Shown here: positions 17,608 to 30,099 of the stretch, piece after piece
Position numbering within the stretch: the first letter of the stretch is position 1
Layout of the letters: every line of letters starts with the position of its first letter
Source: Gammaproteobacteria bacterium
GTDB lineage: Bacteria > Pseudomonadota > Gammaproteobacteria > Chromatiales > Chromatiaceae
Length of the DNA stretch: 40,004 nt
Reading direction: 5' to 3'
NCBI GenBank assembly: GCA_030065815.1
Contig: JASJCU010000018.1
Coordinates: 1 to 40,004, forward strand
Program-made: the position numbers and the translations under genes
Notes under the pieces: generated by a model
Database searches by the model: none
The model's input: only the letters and a program-made list of their open reading frames with translations
Told to the model about the DNA's origin: nothing

Positions 17608-18402
17608 GTGAGTTCCATCGGACTGCACGAACTGGTTGTCATGGTCGTCGAGCCGTCGGCGGTGCAGCGCCGCATCGTCTGCAGGGCCCTGCTCGACAGC
17701 GGCGTCGCGACGATCCTCGACAGCGACTGCGGCGCAGACGCCTTCGCCCGGCTGCGCAACGAATGCCCCGACCTCGTCATCAGCGCGATGTACCTGCCGG
17801 ACATGACGGCGATCGACCTGGTACAGCGTCTGCGCGAGTCCGCCGAGCACGCGGATACGCCGTTCGTGCTGGTCTCGAGCGAGACCCGCTTCCGCTACCT
17901 CGACCCCATTCGCCAGGCCGGCGTGGCCGGCATCCTGCCGAAGCCGTTCACCGATCAGCAGCTGCGCACGGCACTCAGCGCGACCGTCGACCTGCTCGAC
18001 GACAGCACCGACGCCCGGGTGCTCGAGGACCGCGGACTACGCGCCCTGGTCGTCGACGACAGCAGCCTGTCGCGCAAGCACGTCACCCGCGTGCTGAATT
18101 CCCTGGGTATCGACCACGTCGATCACGCCGCTGACGGTGTCGCTGCAATCGCACACATCCGCGATCACCTGTACGACATCGTGATCACCGACTACAACAT
18201 GCCGCACATGGACGGCAAGGAACTGATCGATCACATCCGCCACGATTCCGCGCAGACGACGCTGCCGGTGCTGATGGTGACCGGCGAGGACAACGCCAGC
18301 CGCCTGTCTGCGGTGCAGCAGAGCGGCGTCTCGGCGATCTGCGACAAGCCGTTCGAGCCGTCGGTGATCCGCGACCTGGTGCAGCAGATCGTCGACGCCT
18401 GA
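17608..18402 (+). CDS. Tandem-receiver response regulator with a degenerate first receiver
   Basis: The 264-residue protein consists of two CheY-like receivers and no output domain. Receiver 2 (about 144-264) looks functional: acidic pair D150-D151, phospho-acceptor D195 in ITDYNMPHMDG, T225 and K247 in CDKPF. Receiver 1 (about 8-130) keeps the fold signs (MYLPDM, LPKPF with K112) but has Ala60 where the phospho-acceptor Asp belongs (VISAMYLPD) and EP instead of the acidic pair, so it cannot be phosphorylated in the usual way. It may act as a dimerisation or partner-binding module. The GTG at 17608 has AAGGG upstream. No histidine kinase is nearby, so its input is orphan. Similar stand-alone double receivers act in chemotaxis- or c-di-GMP-type networks; which applies here cannot be told. 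Confidence 0.88.
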   Translation: MSSIGLHELVVMVVEPSAVQRRIVCRALLDSGVATILDSDCGADAFARLRNECPDLVISAMYLPDMTAIDLVQRLRESAEHADTPFVLVSSETRFRYLDPIRQAGVAGILPKPFTDQQLRTALSATVDLLDDSTDARVLEDRGLRALVVDDSSLSRKHVTRVLNSLGIDHVDHAADGVAAIAHIRDHLYDIVITDYNMPHMDGKELIDHIRHDSAQTTLPVLMVTGEDNASRLSAVQQSGVSAICDKPFEPSVIRDLVQQIVDA

Positions 18403-18423
18403 CCGGCGGCCGCGAGGGGGTCG

Positions 18424-20940
18424 TCACATCCGCCGCTTGGTGAAGCGCGTTGCCTGCGCAGAGGCCGGATCGTCCGGCCAGAAATGCTTTGGGTAGCGAC
18501 CGCGCATCTCTTTCTTGACCTCGGCGTAAGCGCCGCGCCAGAACGCCGCGAGGTCGCGGGTCACCTGCAACGGGCGGCCGGCCGGCGACAGCAGGTGCAA
18601 TACCGGAACGACGCGGCCTTCGGCCAGCGTCGGCCCCTCGCTGAGCCCGAGGACCTCCTGCAACGGCAGCGCCAGCACCGGCTCGCCATCGAAACGGTAC
18701 GCGATGCGCCGACGCGTCCCGGCCGGGGTTGCGAACTGGGTCGGCAGCAACGCATCGAGGCGCTGCTGGCGCTGCCAGCCGAGTTCGGCACGCAGCACCG
18801 CATCGAGATCCAGGGCGCGCAATTGACGCGCCCCCTGCCCGGGCTTGAGCCACGGCGACAGCCAGTCGTCGAGGGTCTGCAGCAGGCCCTGGTCGGAGAA
18901 ATCCGGCCAGCCACGATCCGGCTCGAGGCCGCGCAGCAGCTCGACCCGGGCACGCAGTTCCGCGGCGCCGTCGAACCAGCGATCGAGACCGTCCTCGCGG
19001 ATCCGTGCGAACAGGCAATCGAGCACCGGGTCGCCGTCCCGCAGGGGCACCGGCGCATCGTCGATGACCAGCGCGCCGAGGCGGCGCACGCGACGCGCGA
19101 CGACGTCGCCGACGGCGACATCCCAACGCACATCGCGGACGACCTCGATCTGGTCGGCGAACAGCCTGTCGAACGCGTCCGCGTCCAGCCGCGCGGCCAG
19201 CCACGCGCGACCGTCGCGCTGCCCGGCGTCGACACTGGCGACGACCAGGAAGCGGTTGCCGACCAGCGGGTCGCGCGGATCGACGAGGACGGCACGGCCG
19301 TTACGCATCAGGTAGCGCCCGCTGGCGCGCGACGTGCGGATCGCGACCCGGTCCGGGTAGGCGAGCGCCAGCAGCCCGCCGCTGCCCGCCTGCGCCGGGT
19401 CGTCACCATCCCGACGCGCGAGCTGCCGCAACTGCCGTGCGGCGCGGTCGATGCGTCGCAGTGCCGCACGATCGAAGCCCGGCGCCAGCGGCGTGCCGGC
19501 ACGCAGCGCGGCCAGCGCATCGAGTCGCGCGTCGATGCCGACGCCGACGATTGCGGCCTGTGTCCCGCGCAGCGGATCGCGCTCGGACAACAGCGCGGCG
19601 ATATCCGCGACCGACGCCGACCCGCCACTGCCGGCGGCCAGCATATGGGCAAGGCGCGGGTGCACCGGGAAGCGCACCATGTCGCGCCCCAACGGCGTGA
19701 TGCGCTGACTGGCATCGAGCGCACCCAGTTGCTGCAGCAACGCGACCGCCTGGTCCCAGTGTGCCGCCGGCGGCGCATCCAGCCAGCGCAACGCCGTCGG
19801 ATCGCCGACCCCCCAGCCGGCGAGTTCGAGCGCCAGCGGCGCGAGATCGGCCTCCCGGATCTCCGGCGTTGTCCAGTCGTCGAGCCGGGCCTGGCGGGCC
19901 TCGGTCCATGCCCGGTAGCAACGGCCCGGACCGAGGCGTCCGGCCCGCCCGGCGCGCTGCAGCGCCGATGCCTTGCTGATCCAGCGCGTCTCGAGGCGCG
20001 TCAGCCCGGTGTTCGGATCGAAGCCCGGGCGCCGCGCGAGACCGCTGTCGACGACCGCGTCGACGCCGTCGATCGTCAGGCTGGTCTCGGCAATGTCGGT
20101 CGCGAGGATCACGCGGCGGCCGGGACCGCGCCCGCCCAACACCCGGTCCTGGGCGTCGGCCGGCATGTCGCCGTGCAGCGTCTGCACGTCGACCGCCTCT
20201 CCCCAGCGCGCGCCGACTGCCGCGCGCACGCGCTCGATCGCACGTCGCCCGGGCAGGAACACCAGGACGTCACCGTCGCAGTCGTCGATCGCCTGCGCCA
20301 GCGGCGCGATGCAGGCCATGTCCTGCTGCGAACGCTCAGCGTCGCGGGTCGCGTAGCACAGGTCGACCGGATGACTGCGGCCATCGGCGCGGATCACCGC
20401 GGCAGCCATCAGGCGCTGCAGCGGTTCGACGTCCAGCGACGCCGACATCGCCAGCAGGCGCAGATCGTCGCGCAGGCCGTCGCAGACGTCGAGACACAGT
20501 GCCAACGACAGGTCGCCCGACAGGTTGCGTTCGTGGAACTCGTCGAAGATCACCAGGCCGACGCCATGCAGTTCCGGATCGTTCTGCAGCCGGCGCACCA
20601 GCAGGCCCTCGGTCAGGACCTCGATGCGGGTCGCCGCACCGATGCGGCGTTCGAAGCGCACCTGGTAGCCGACCGTCGCGCCGACGGCCTCGCCGAGCAA
20701 GGCGGCCATGCGCCGCGCCGCCATGCGCGCCGCCGGGCGCCGCGGTTCCAGCATCAGGATCTTGCGACCGGCCAACCATGCCTGGTCGTACAACAGCAAT
20801 GGCACCAGCGTGGTCTTGCCCGATCCGGGCTCCGCGCACAGCACCGCATGGCCGCATTGCAGCGCGTCGTGCAACGCCGGCAGGCAGGACGTGACGGGCA
20901 GATCGGGTAGCGACCCGCGGCTGGTTTTTTGTCGCGTCAA
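18424..20940 (-). CDS. hrpB: ATP-dependent helicase HrpB
   Basis: HrpB is a DEAH-box-related RNA helicase found widely in proteobacteria; its cellular role is not settled. The 838-residue protein aligns with E. coli HrpB (about 810). P-loop GSGKT lies at 39-43, EPRRPAARM at about 65-73 and DEFHERNL at 133-140. Then come the SAS box MSAS, ATDIAETSLTI and QRAGRAGRLGPG. The diagnostic HrpB tail carries TRDLAAFWRGAY, KKEMRGRYPKHFWPDDP and TKRRM. The start is TTG at 20938-20940 with GGAAG upstream; no ATG or GTG is available before the conserved part. It is convergent with the response regulator (21 bases) and divergent from mltF. Confidence 0.96.
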   Translation of the reverse strand: MTRQKTSRGSLPDLPVTSCLPALHDALQCGHAVLCAEPGSGKTTLVPLLLYDQAWLAGRKILMLEPRRPAARMAARRMAALLGEAVGATVGYQVRFERRIGAATRIEVLTEGLLVRRLQNDPELHGVGLVIFDEFHERNLSGDLSLALCLDVCDGLRDDLRLLAMSASLDVEPLQRLMAAAVIRADGRSHPVDLCYATRDAERSQQDMACIAPLAQAIDDCDGDVLVFLPGRRAIERVRAAVGARWGEAVDVQTLHGDMPADAQDRVLGGRGPGRRVILATDIAETSLTIDGVDAVVDSGLARRPGFDPNTGLTRLETRWISKASALQRAGRAGRLGPGRCYRAWTEARQARLDDWTTPEIREADLAPLALELAGWGVGDPTALRWLDAPPAAHWDQAVALLQQLGALDASQRITPLGRDMVRFPVHPRLAHMLAAGSGGSASVADIAALLSERDPLRGTQAAIVGVGIDARLDALAALRAGTPLAPGFDRAALRRIDRAARQLRQLARRDGDDPAQAGSGGLLALAYPDRVAIRTSRASGRYLMRNGRAVLVDPRDPLVGNRFLVVASVDAGQRDGRAWLAARLDADAFDRLFADQIEVVRDVRWDVAVGDVVARRVRRLGALVIDDAPVPLRDGDPVLDCLFARIREDGLDRWFDGAAELRARVELLRGLEPDRGWPDFSDQGLLQTLDDWLSPWLKPGQGARQLRALDLDAVLRAELGWQRQQRLDALLPTQFATPAGTRRRIAYRFDGEPVLALPLQEVLGLSEGPTLAEGRVVPVLHLLSPAGRPLQVTRDLAAFWRGAYAEVKKEMRGRYPKHFWPDDPASAQATRFTKRRM

Positions 20941-21030
20941 TGACTATCTTCCGAACTCGGCAGGCCGGCGCCGCACCGGTCAACAGGAGCGGGGGTTGAA
21001 TCCAGACTATACGACAGCCGGGACGGTGGC

Positions 21031-22464
21031 GTGACGCGCGCGGCCCGGGTCCGTCGACGGCTGGCGATCGTGTTGGCCAGCTGCGCGCTGGCCGCCGGTG
21101 TGTTTGGCGTCGCGCTGCTGCTGTCGCGCCCGCCGCTGCCGGTCGTCGACCGCGTGCAGCAGCGCGGCGAACTGGTCGTCGCCATGCGCGAGGCGCCGAG
21201 CACCTACCACGAGGGTGCGGGCGGCCCCGACGGCTTCGAGTATGCGCTGGTCCGCGGCTTTGCCGACCACCTCGGCGTCGATGTGCGCTTCGTCTTTCCC
21301 GGAACCCTGGTCGAACTTCTCGACGACACGATGCGCGGCGCCGTACACCTGGCCAGCGGCGGTCTGGCGGTAACGCCATCGCGCCGGCAGCGGCTGCTGT
21401 TCTCGAACGCGTACGAGGTCGTCGACGAGCAGCTGATCTATCGGCGCGGCAGCGAGCGACCGCGCTCGCTCGACGACATCGCCGCCGGCGACCTGCACGT
21501 GATCGGCGGGTCCAGTCATGAAGAGACGCTGACGTCGCTGCGCAACGGTGCCCATCCCGGCCTGGGCTGGATCTCGCGCCGCGACGTCGGCGTTGCGGCG
21601 CTGCTCGATGCCCTCGAACGCGGCGAGATCCGCCTGACCATCGTCGACTCGAACGAGGTCGGGCTCAGCCAGCGGCTGTACAAACGCGCCGCCGTCGCGT
21701 TCGATATCGGCGAACCGCGCGCGATCGCGTGGGCGTTTCCCAAGCGCGCTGACAGCAGCCTGCGCGATGCCGCAAACGCCTACCTCCGCGAGATCGACAA
21801 CGACGGCAGACTGCAGCGGCTGCGCGCGCGCTATTTCGGCCACGCCGGCCGCCTCAACTTCGTCGACACCCGCGACTTCTGGCGCGCCGTGCGCGACCGC
21901 CTGCCGGCGTATCGGGCGATGTTCGAACAGGCCGCCGCCGACACCGGGCTCGACTGGCGGCTGCTTGCCGCGATCGGCTACCAGGAGTCGCACTGGCGCG
22001 CCGACGCGGTATCGCCGACCGGGGTCCGCGGCATCATGATGCTGACCCAGGCGACTGCGAAGCAGATGAAGATCAGCGACCGCAACGATCCGGCGCAGAG
22101 CATCACCGGCGGCGCCCGCTACCTGCGCGTGGTCGAGAAGAAGATCCCCGAGCGCATCCCGCAACCCAATCGTCTGTGGCTGACGCTGGCCGGGTACAAC
22201 ATCGGTTTCGGCCACCTCGAGGATGCACGTATCCTGACCCAGCGCGACGGCGGCAATCCGGACCTTTGGATGGACGTCAAGCAGCGCCTGCCGCTGCTGG
22301 CGAAGAAAAAGTACCACACGACGGTGCGGCACGGATTTGCACGCGGCGGCGAACCGGTGACGTACGTCGACAACATCCGCAACTACTACGACATGCTGGT
22401 GTGGTTCACGACGACCGCCGACGACGCCACCCGCGAGCGCCTGCTCGCCCAAGCCGACGACTAA
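21031..22464 (+). CDS. mltF: Membrane-bound lytic murein transglycosylase F
   Basis: MltF cleaves peptidoglycan glycan strands to 1,6-anhydro ends in the periplasm. The 477-residue protein has an N-terminal hydrophobic segment (about 10-32). A solute-binding-protein-like domain follows (about 38-270), with RGELVVAMREAPSTY and the typical LASGGLAVT. The SLT catalytic domain is C-terminal, with catalytic Glu319 in IGYQESHW, then SPTGVRGIMMLT and AGYNIGFGHL. Length and order match E. coli MltF (518). The start is GTG at 21031. There is no lipobox, so it is anchored or exported by the hydrophobic segment. It is divergent from hrpB, 90 bases apart, and convergent with the hydrolase gene. Confidence 0.95.
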   Translation: MTRAARVRRRLAIVLASCALAAGVFGVALLLSRPPLPVVDRVQQRGELVVAMREAPSTYHEGAGGPDGFEYALVRGFADHLGVDVRFVFPGTLVELLDDTMRGAVHLASGGLAVTPSRRQRLLFSNAYEVVDEQLIYRRGSERPRSLDDIAAGDLHVIGGSSHEETLTSLRNGAHPGLGWISRRDVGVAALLDALERGEIRLTIVDSNEVGLSQRLYKRAAVAFDIGEPRAIAWAFPKRADSSLRDAANAYLREIDNDGRLQRLRARYFGHAGRLNFVDTRDFWRAVRDRLPAYRAMFEQAAADTGLDWRLLAAIGYQESHWRADAVSPTGVRGIMMLTQATAKQMKISDRNDPAQSITGGARYLRVVEKKIPERIPQPNRLWLTLAGYNIGFGHLEDARILTQRDGGNPDLWMDVKQRLPLLAKKKYHTTVRHGFARGGEPVTYVDNIRNYYDMLVWFTTTADDATRERLLAQADD

Positions 22465-22485
22465 GCCCCGACGACTAGGACCCGG

Positions 22486-23436
22486 CTACTGGCCGAGCGC
22501 CTCGGCCTCCATCGACAGGAACACCTGGTAGGCGTTGCGCCGGTTGGCCGCGGCGAAGGCCGGCAGCTTGTCGAAGCGGCTCCAGTCGGTCTCGGCATAG
22601 GCGCTGGCGAAATCCTGCAGCTCGTCGACCGCGGCACCCATGACCTCGCGCAGGTAGGCGAGGTATTCCCGCGTCCGCGACACGGCACCGACCGGGTCCC
22701 TCGCCGCCGGCCCGTGACCCGGCACCAGGGCCCTGAGCCGCCCGGTCTCGAGGCTGGACAAGGTCTCCAGCCATTGCCTGGTGTCGGCATCGCCGACGAA
22801 CGGAATACGACCCTCGAAGATGATGTCGCCGGAATACAGCACGCCATCGTCGACGACGAACAGCGTCATGTCACCGTCGGAATGGGCGCTGCCGAGATAG
22901 TTGACCTGGAACGTCAGTCCGCCCTGCTCGAAGCGGTAGGCATCCTCGATCAGGCGGTCCGGTGCGACCAGGCGGGTGGTGTCGTTGACCCACGGCTCGA
23001 GCGAGAAGCGACGTTCCTCGAGGCGCTCCTGCGCGGTCGGCGAATCGAGGTACTCGTAGGCGCCGCGCGGCGCCAGGATCTCGGCGCCCTCCTCCTTGAA
23101 CACCTGCAGACCGTAGATGTGGTCGGCATGGTAGTGACTGACGATCACCCGGGTCACCGGCCTGTCGGTGATCTCGCGGATGCGCTGGCGCAGCGCATAG
23201 GCCAGCGACGGCGAACCCAGCCCGTCGAAGACGACGACGCTGTCGGCGGTGACGACAAAGCCGGCGTTGGAGATGAAGCCGGCGTTCTCGGTCGCCATAC
23301 CGGCCGCGCCGAGCACGTAGTAGCTGTGTTCGCCGACCTGCTTCAGCGGCATGTCGACGTCGACAGGAGGATAAGGATCGGCGGCGAGCGCCGCGGCCCC
23401 CAAGCACAGCGCAATGACGAAACAAGCAGTCTTCAT
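22486..23436 (-). CDS. Periplasmic metallo-beta-lactamase-fold hydrolase, SoxH-like
   Basis: The 316-residue protein has a signal peptide (MKTACFVIALCLGAAALAA, cleaved about residue 19) and a complete metallo-beta-lactamase core. SHYHADH gives H101, H103, D105 and H106. A further histidine lies in GSAHSDGDM, a bridging Asp in LYSGDIIFEG and the last His in VPGHGP. A C-terminal helical region of about 70 residues follows. It most resembles the SoxH-like or quinoprotein-relay zinc metallohydrolases, periplasmic proteins of uncertain substrate that occur near sulfur-oxidation or quinoprotein genes; none of those genes is in this window. A true beta-lactamase is unlikely given the VGEHSYYVLG.AGM start. 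The ATG at 23436 has GGAG 4 bases upstream. It lies 98 bases after tadA, on the same strand. Confidence 0.85.
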   Translation of the reverse strand: MKTACFVIALCLGAAALAADPYPPVDVDMPLKQVGEHSYYVLGAAGMATENAGFISNAGFVVTADSVVVFDGLGSPSLAYALRQRIREITDRPVTRVIVSHYHADHIYGLQVFKEEGAEILAPRGAYEYLDSPTAQERLEERRFSLEPWVNDTTRLVAPDRLIEDAYRFEQGGLTFQVNYLGSAHSDGDMTLFVVDDGVLYSGDIIFEGRIPFVGDADTRQWLETLSSLETGRLRALVPGHGPAARDPVGAVSRTREYLAYLREVMGAAVDELQDFASAYAETDWSRFDKLPAFAAANRRNAYQVFLSMEAEALGQ

Positions 23437-23497
23437 GTTCTCCGGGCTCCTGACCGGGGATCGTCTGCGACGACCGCGGAATGGCTGTGACAGCGGG

Positions 23498-23534
23498 CGC
23501 GCCGCGCCCTTGACGGGCACCGCCCGGCGGCGCG
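23498..23534 (-). terminator. Long GC hairpin directly after tadA
   Basis: Immediately after the tadA stop (minus strand), CGCGCCGC pairs with GCGGCGCG across 21 bases that can themselves fold. It may stop or slow transcription before the downstream hydrolase gene. There is no T-run. Confidence 0.3.
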
Positions 23535-25584
<2,050 letters not shown>

Positions 25585-25650
25585 GCAGCAATTCCCCAAC
25601 AAGGACGAGGCGGACCGGACGGCCCACGGGAAGCGTCGCCGGCGCGGTAA

Positions 25651-27187
<1,537 letters not shown>

Positions 27188-27300
27188 CTGCGGGGCCCGC
27201 TGCCACGGTGTTGCCAGGCCCGACCCCGGCATGCCGCGACGGCGCCTGGCGCGGCGCGCCGCCGACCCGGCCGTTCGACGGCCGAGACGCTTGGAAGACC

Positions 27301-28677
27301 ATGCCACCTGCGCAATCCAGCCAACGCGATGTCTACACGGTCAGCCGCCTCAACGCCGAGGCGCGCGCCGTGCTCGAGGGGAGCTTTCCGCTGCTCTGGG
27401 TCGAGGGCGAGATCTCCAACCTGGCGACCCCGCGTTCCGGCCATCTCTATTTCAGTCTGAAGGATGCCCAGGCACAGGTGCGCTGCGCGCTGTTTCGCGG
27501 CAAGCGCCAGCTGTTGCGCTTCGCGCCGGCCGACGGCGACCAGGTCGTGGCCCGGGCGCGGATCGGTTTCTACGAACCTCGCGGAGATTTTCAACTGCTG
27601 ATCGAGCACCTGGAGCCCGCTGGCGCGGGCTCTGCGCAGCGCGCATTCGAGGCGCTCAAGGCCAAGCTGCAGGCCGAGGGACTGTTCGACAGTGCACGCA
27701 AGCGCGACCTGCCGACGTTCCCACGACGGATCGGCGTCATCACGTCGCCGTCCGGGGCCGCGGTACGCGACGTGCTGCAAGTGCTGGCGCGACGCGCGCC
27801 GCATATCGCGGTCACGATCTTCCCGACCCGGGTGCAGGGCGCGGACGCGCCCGACGAGCTCGTCGAGGCGCTCGACACAGCGCTACGGCGCGCCGATTGC
27901 GATGTCTTGCTGCTGACGCGCGGCGGCGGCTCGGTCGAGGACCTGGCGGCGTTCAACGACGAGCGGCTGGCGCGGCGGATCAGCGCCGCGACGATCCCGA
28001 TCGTCAGCGCGGTCGGCCACGAGATCGACGTGACGATCGCCGATTTCGTCGCCGATCGCCGGGCACCGACGCCGTCGGCCGCCGCCGAGCTGATCAGCCC
28101 GGACGCCGCGGCGCTGAACCAGGCCGTGGACCGCCTCGACGAGCGCCTGCGCAATGCCCTGCGGCGTCGCCTCGAGCGCGGTCGGGACGACGTCACCAAG
28201 CTGTCAGGTCGCCTGCAGCGGCAGTCGCCGGCGGCCTGGCTGCGCCAGCAGCAACAGCGTCTCGACGACATCGACGCGCGCCTGGCGCGCGGCCTGCGTG
28301 GCGCGCTCGAGCGGCGTCGCGAACGCGTCGACGTGGTGCGCCGGCGCCTGCACGCGCAGAGCCCCGGACGTCGCGTCGCGCTGCTGGCACAGCGCGTCGC
28401 CGGATTGCCGGCGCGCCTGCAAACGGCGATGCGGTCGGCGCTCGGCGGTCGCCGCGAGCGGCTCGCGGCGGTCGCACGCGAGCTGCATGCGGTGAGTCCC
28501 CTGGCAACCCTGCAGCGCGGCTACAGCGTGCTGCGGCGCGCGCAATCGCAACAGGTCATTGACAGCGTCACGGAGATCACGCCGGGCGACCGCCTGCAGG
28601 CGTTGCTCGCCGACGGCCGCGCCGAGCTGACCGCAACGGGCATCGAGGTCGTCGAACTCAAGCCGCCCGGGGATTGA
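27301..28677 (+). CDS. xseA: Exodeoxyribonuclease VII large subunit
   Basis: XseA is the catalytic subunit of ExoVII, which degrades single-stranded DNA in both directions. The 458-residue protein has an N-terminal OB fold (VYTVSRLNAEARAVLEGSF, then LWVEGEISNL). The catalytic region has RIGVITSPSGAAVRDV, RGGGSVEDL, AVGHEIDVTIADFVADRRA and TPSAAAE. Long Arg-rich helices follow, and the C terminus has LQRGYSV and GDRLQ. The ATG at 27301 is preceded by GGAAG and matches the family start; the frame opens earlier, at 27208, with unconserved residues. The small subunit gene xseB is not in the window. It is convergent with der, 10 bases apart. Confidence 0.97.
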   Translation: MPPAQSSQRDVYTVSRLNAEARAVLEGSFPLLWVEGEISNLATPRSGHLYFSLKDAQAQVRCALFRGKRQLLRFAPADGDQVVARARIGFYEPRGDFQLLIEHLEPAGAGSAQRAFEALKAKLQAEGLFDSARKRDLPTFPRRIGVITSPSGAAVRDVLQVLARRAPHIAVTIFPTRVQGADAPDELVEALDTALRRADCDVLLLTRGGGSVEDLAAFNDERLARRISAATIPIVSAVGHEIDVTIADFVADRRAPTPSAAAELISPDAAALNQAVDRLDERLRNALRRRLERGRDDVTKLSGRLQRQSPAAWLRQQQQRLDDIDARLARGLRGALERRRERVDVVRRRLHAQSPGRRVALLAQRVAGLPARLQTAMRSALGGRRERLAAVARELHAVSPLATLQRGYSVLRRAQSQQVIDSVTEITPGDRLQALLADGRAELTATGIEVVELKPPGD

Positions 28678-28687
28678 TCGCCGCCGC

Positions 28688-30082
28688 TCACCTGTTGCCG
28701 CGCACGTGCTTCATCAGCCGTCCGCGTTTGCGGCGCTGTCGCTCGGTGAGCTTGTTGCGGCGTCCGGCGTAGGGGTTGTCGCCGGACTTGAACTCGATGC
28801 GCAACGGCGTACCGCGCAGCCGCAGTACGCTGCGAAAACGGTTGACCAGGTAGCGCCGGTAGGCCGGCGGAACCTTGTCGGTCTGGTTGCCATGGATGAC
28901 GATGATCGGCGGGTTCTTGCCACCCTGGTGGGCGTAGCGCAGCTTGATGCGCCTGCCGTGCACGAGCGGTGGCTGGTGCTCGGCGACCGCATCTTCGAGG
29001 ATGCGTGTCAGCTCCGGGGTCTTGAAGTCCGACATCGCCGCGGCGTATGCGGCGTCCACGGCCTGCAACAGGTGGCCGACGCCGCTGCCGTGCAACGCCG
29101 ACACGAATCGCCAGTCGGCGAAATCCAGAAACGGCAGGCGTCGCTGTAACTCCTGTCTGACGCGCTCGCGTTCGCCCGCGTCGAGGCCGTCCCATTTGTT
29201 GATGACAACGACCAGCGCCCGGCCGCTGTCGACGACGTGACCGGCGAGCCCGGCATCCTGCTCGCCGATGCCCTGCTGCGCATCCACCACCAGCAGCACC
29301 ACATTGGCCTGCTCGATCGCCTGCAATGTCTTGATGACGCTGAACTTTTCGACCGTCTCGCTGATCCGCGCGCGACGCCGCACGCCGGCGGTGTCGATCA
29401 AGGTGTAGTGCCCGCCGTTGCTGTCGAACGGGATGAAGATGCTGTCGCGCGTGGTACCGGGCTGGTCGAACGTGACGACGCGCTCCTCGCCGAGCAGGCG
29501 GTTGACCAGCGTCGATTTGCCGACGTTGGGACGGCCGACGAACGCGATCTGCACCCGCTGCGGGTCGGTCTGGCCGTCCGGCGTCTCGCTGTCCGGGAGA
29601 TCGGCGAGCACGCGATCGATCAGGCTGCGCACGCCGCGCCCGTGCGCGGCGGCGATCGGCACCGGTTCGCCGATACCCAGCGCGAAGTAGTCGCCGCTGA
29701 TGCTGTCGTAATCGAGGCTCTCGGTCTTGTTGACGACCAGCGTCACCGGTTTGCCGGCGCGCCGCAGCCCGCTGGCGATCGCGTCGTCACCCGCGGTCAG
29801 CCCGTCGCGCGCATCGACGATGAACAGCACACGGTCGGCCTCGCCGATCGCGTGCTGCACCTGCTGCTGCATCAACACGTCGACGCCTTCGCGGTCGTCG
29901 CCGATACCACCCGTGTCGACGACGACGAAGGGCCGCTTGCCGAGCCGGCCGACGCCGTACTGGCGATCGCGGGTCAGCCCCGGCTGGTCAGCAACCAGGG
30001 CGTCGCGGGTGCGGGTCAGGCGATTGAACAGCGTCGACTTGCCGACATTCGGACGGCCGACCAGGGCGATGACCGGGAGCAC
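28688..30082 (-). CDS. der: Ribosome-assembly GTPase Der
   Basis: Der (EngA) carries two tandem GTPase domains and a KH-like C-terminal domain, and matures the 50S subunit. The 464-residue protein has GRPNVGKS at 9-16 and again at 183-190. DTGGI lies at 56-60 in domain 1 and DTAGV in domain 2, with NKWD as the G4 of domain 2. The domain 1 G4 reads NKTE (118-121) instead of the usual NKTD, a conservative change whose effect is unknown. The start is GTG at 30080-30082, 17 bases after the bamB stop. It is the last gene of the ndk-to-der operon. Confidence 0.98.
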   Translation of the reverse strand: MLPVIALVGRPNVGKSTLFNRLTRTRDALVADQPGLTRDRQYGVGRLGKRPFVVVDTGGIGDDREGVDVLMQQQVQHAIGEADRVLFIVDARDGLTAGDDAIASGLRRAGKPVTLVVNKTESLDYDSISGDYFALGIGEPVPIAAAHGRGVRSLIDRVLADLPDSETPDGQTDPQRVQIAFVGRPNVGKSTLVNRLLGEERVVTFDQPGTTRDSIFIPFDSNGGHYTLIDTAGVRRRARISETVEKFSVIKTLQAIEQANVVLLVVDAQQGIGEQDAGLAGHVVDSGRALVVVINKWDGLDAGERERVRQELQRRLPFLDFADWRFVSALHGSGVGHLLQAVDAAYAAAMSDFKTPELTRILEDAVAEHQPPLVHGRRIKLRYAHQGGKNPPIIVIHGNQTDKVPPAYRRYLVNRFRSVLRLRGTPLRIEFKSGDNPYAGRRNKLTERQRRKRGRLMKHVRGNR

Positions 30083-30099
30083 GCAAGCGCGTCCGCGGC

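Noticed and set aside
18484-20910. 808-codon plus-strand open frame opposite hrpB
   Set aside because: hrpB has all helicase motifs and the HrpB tail on the minus strand. The plus-strand product is an Arg/Gln/Ala-rich shadow.
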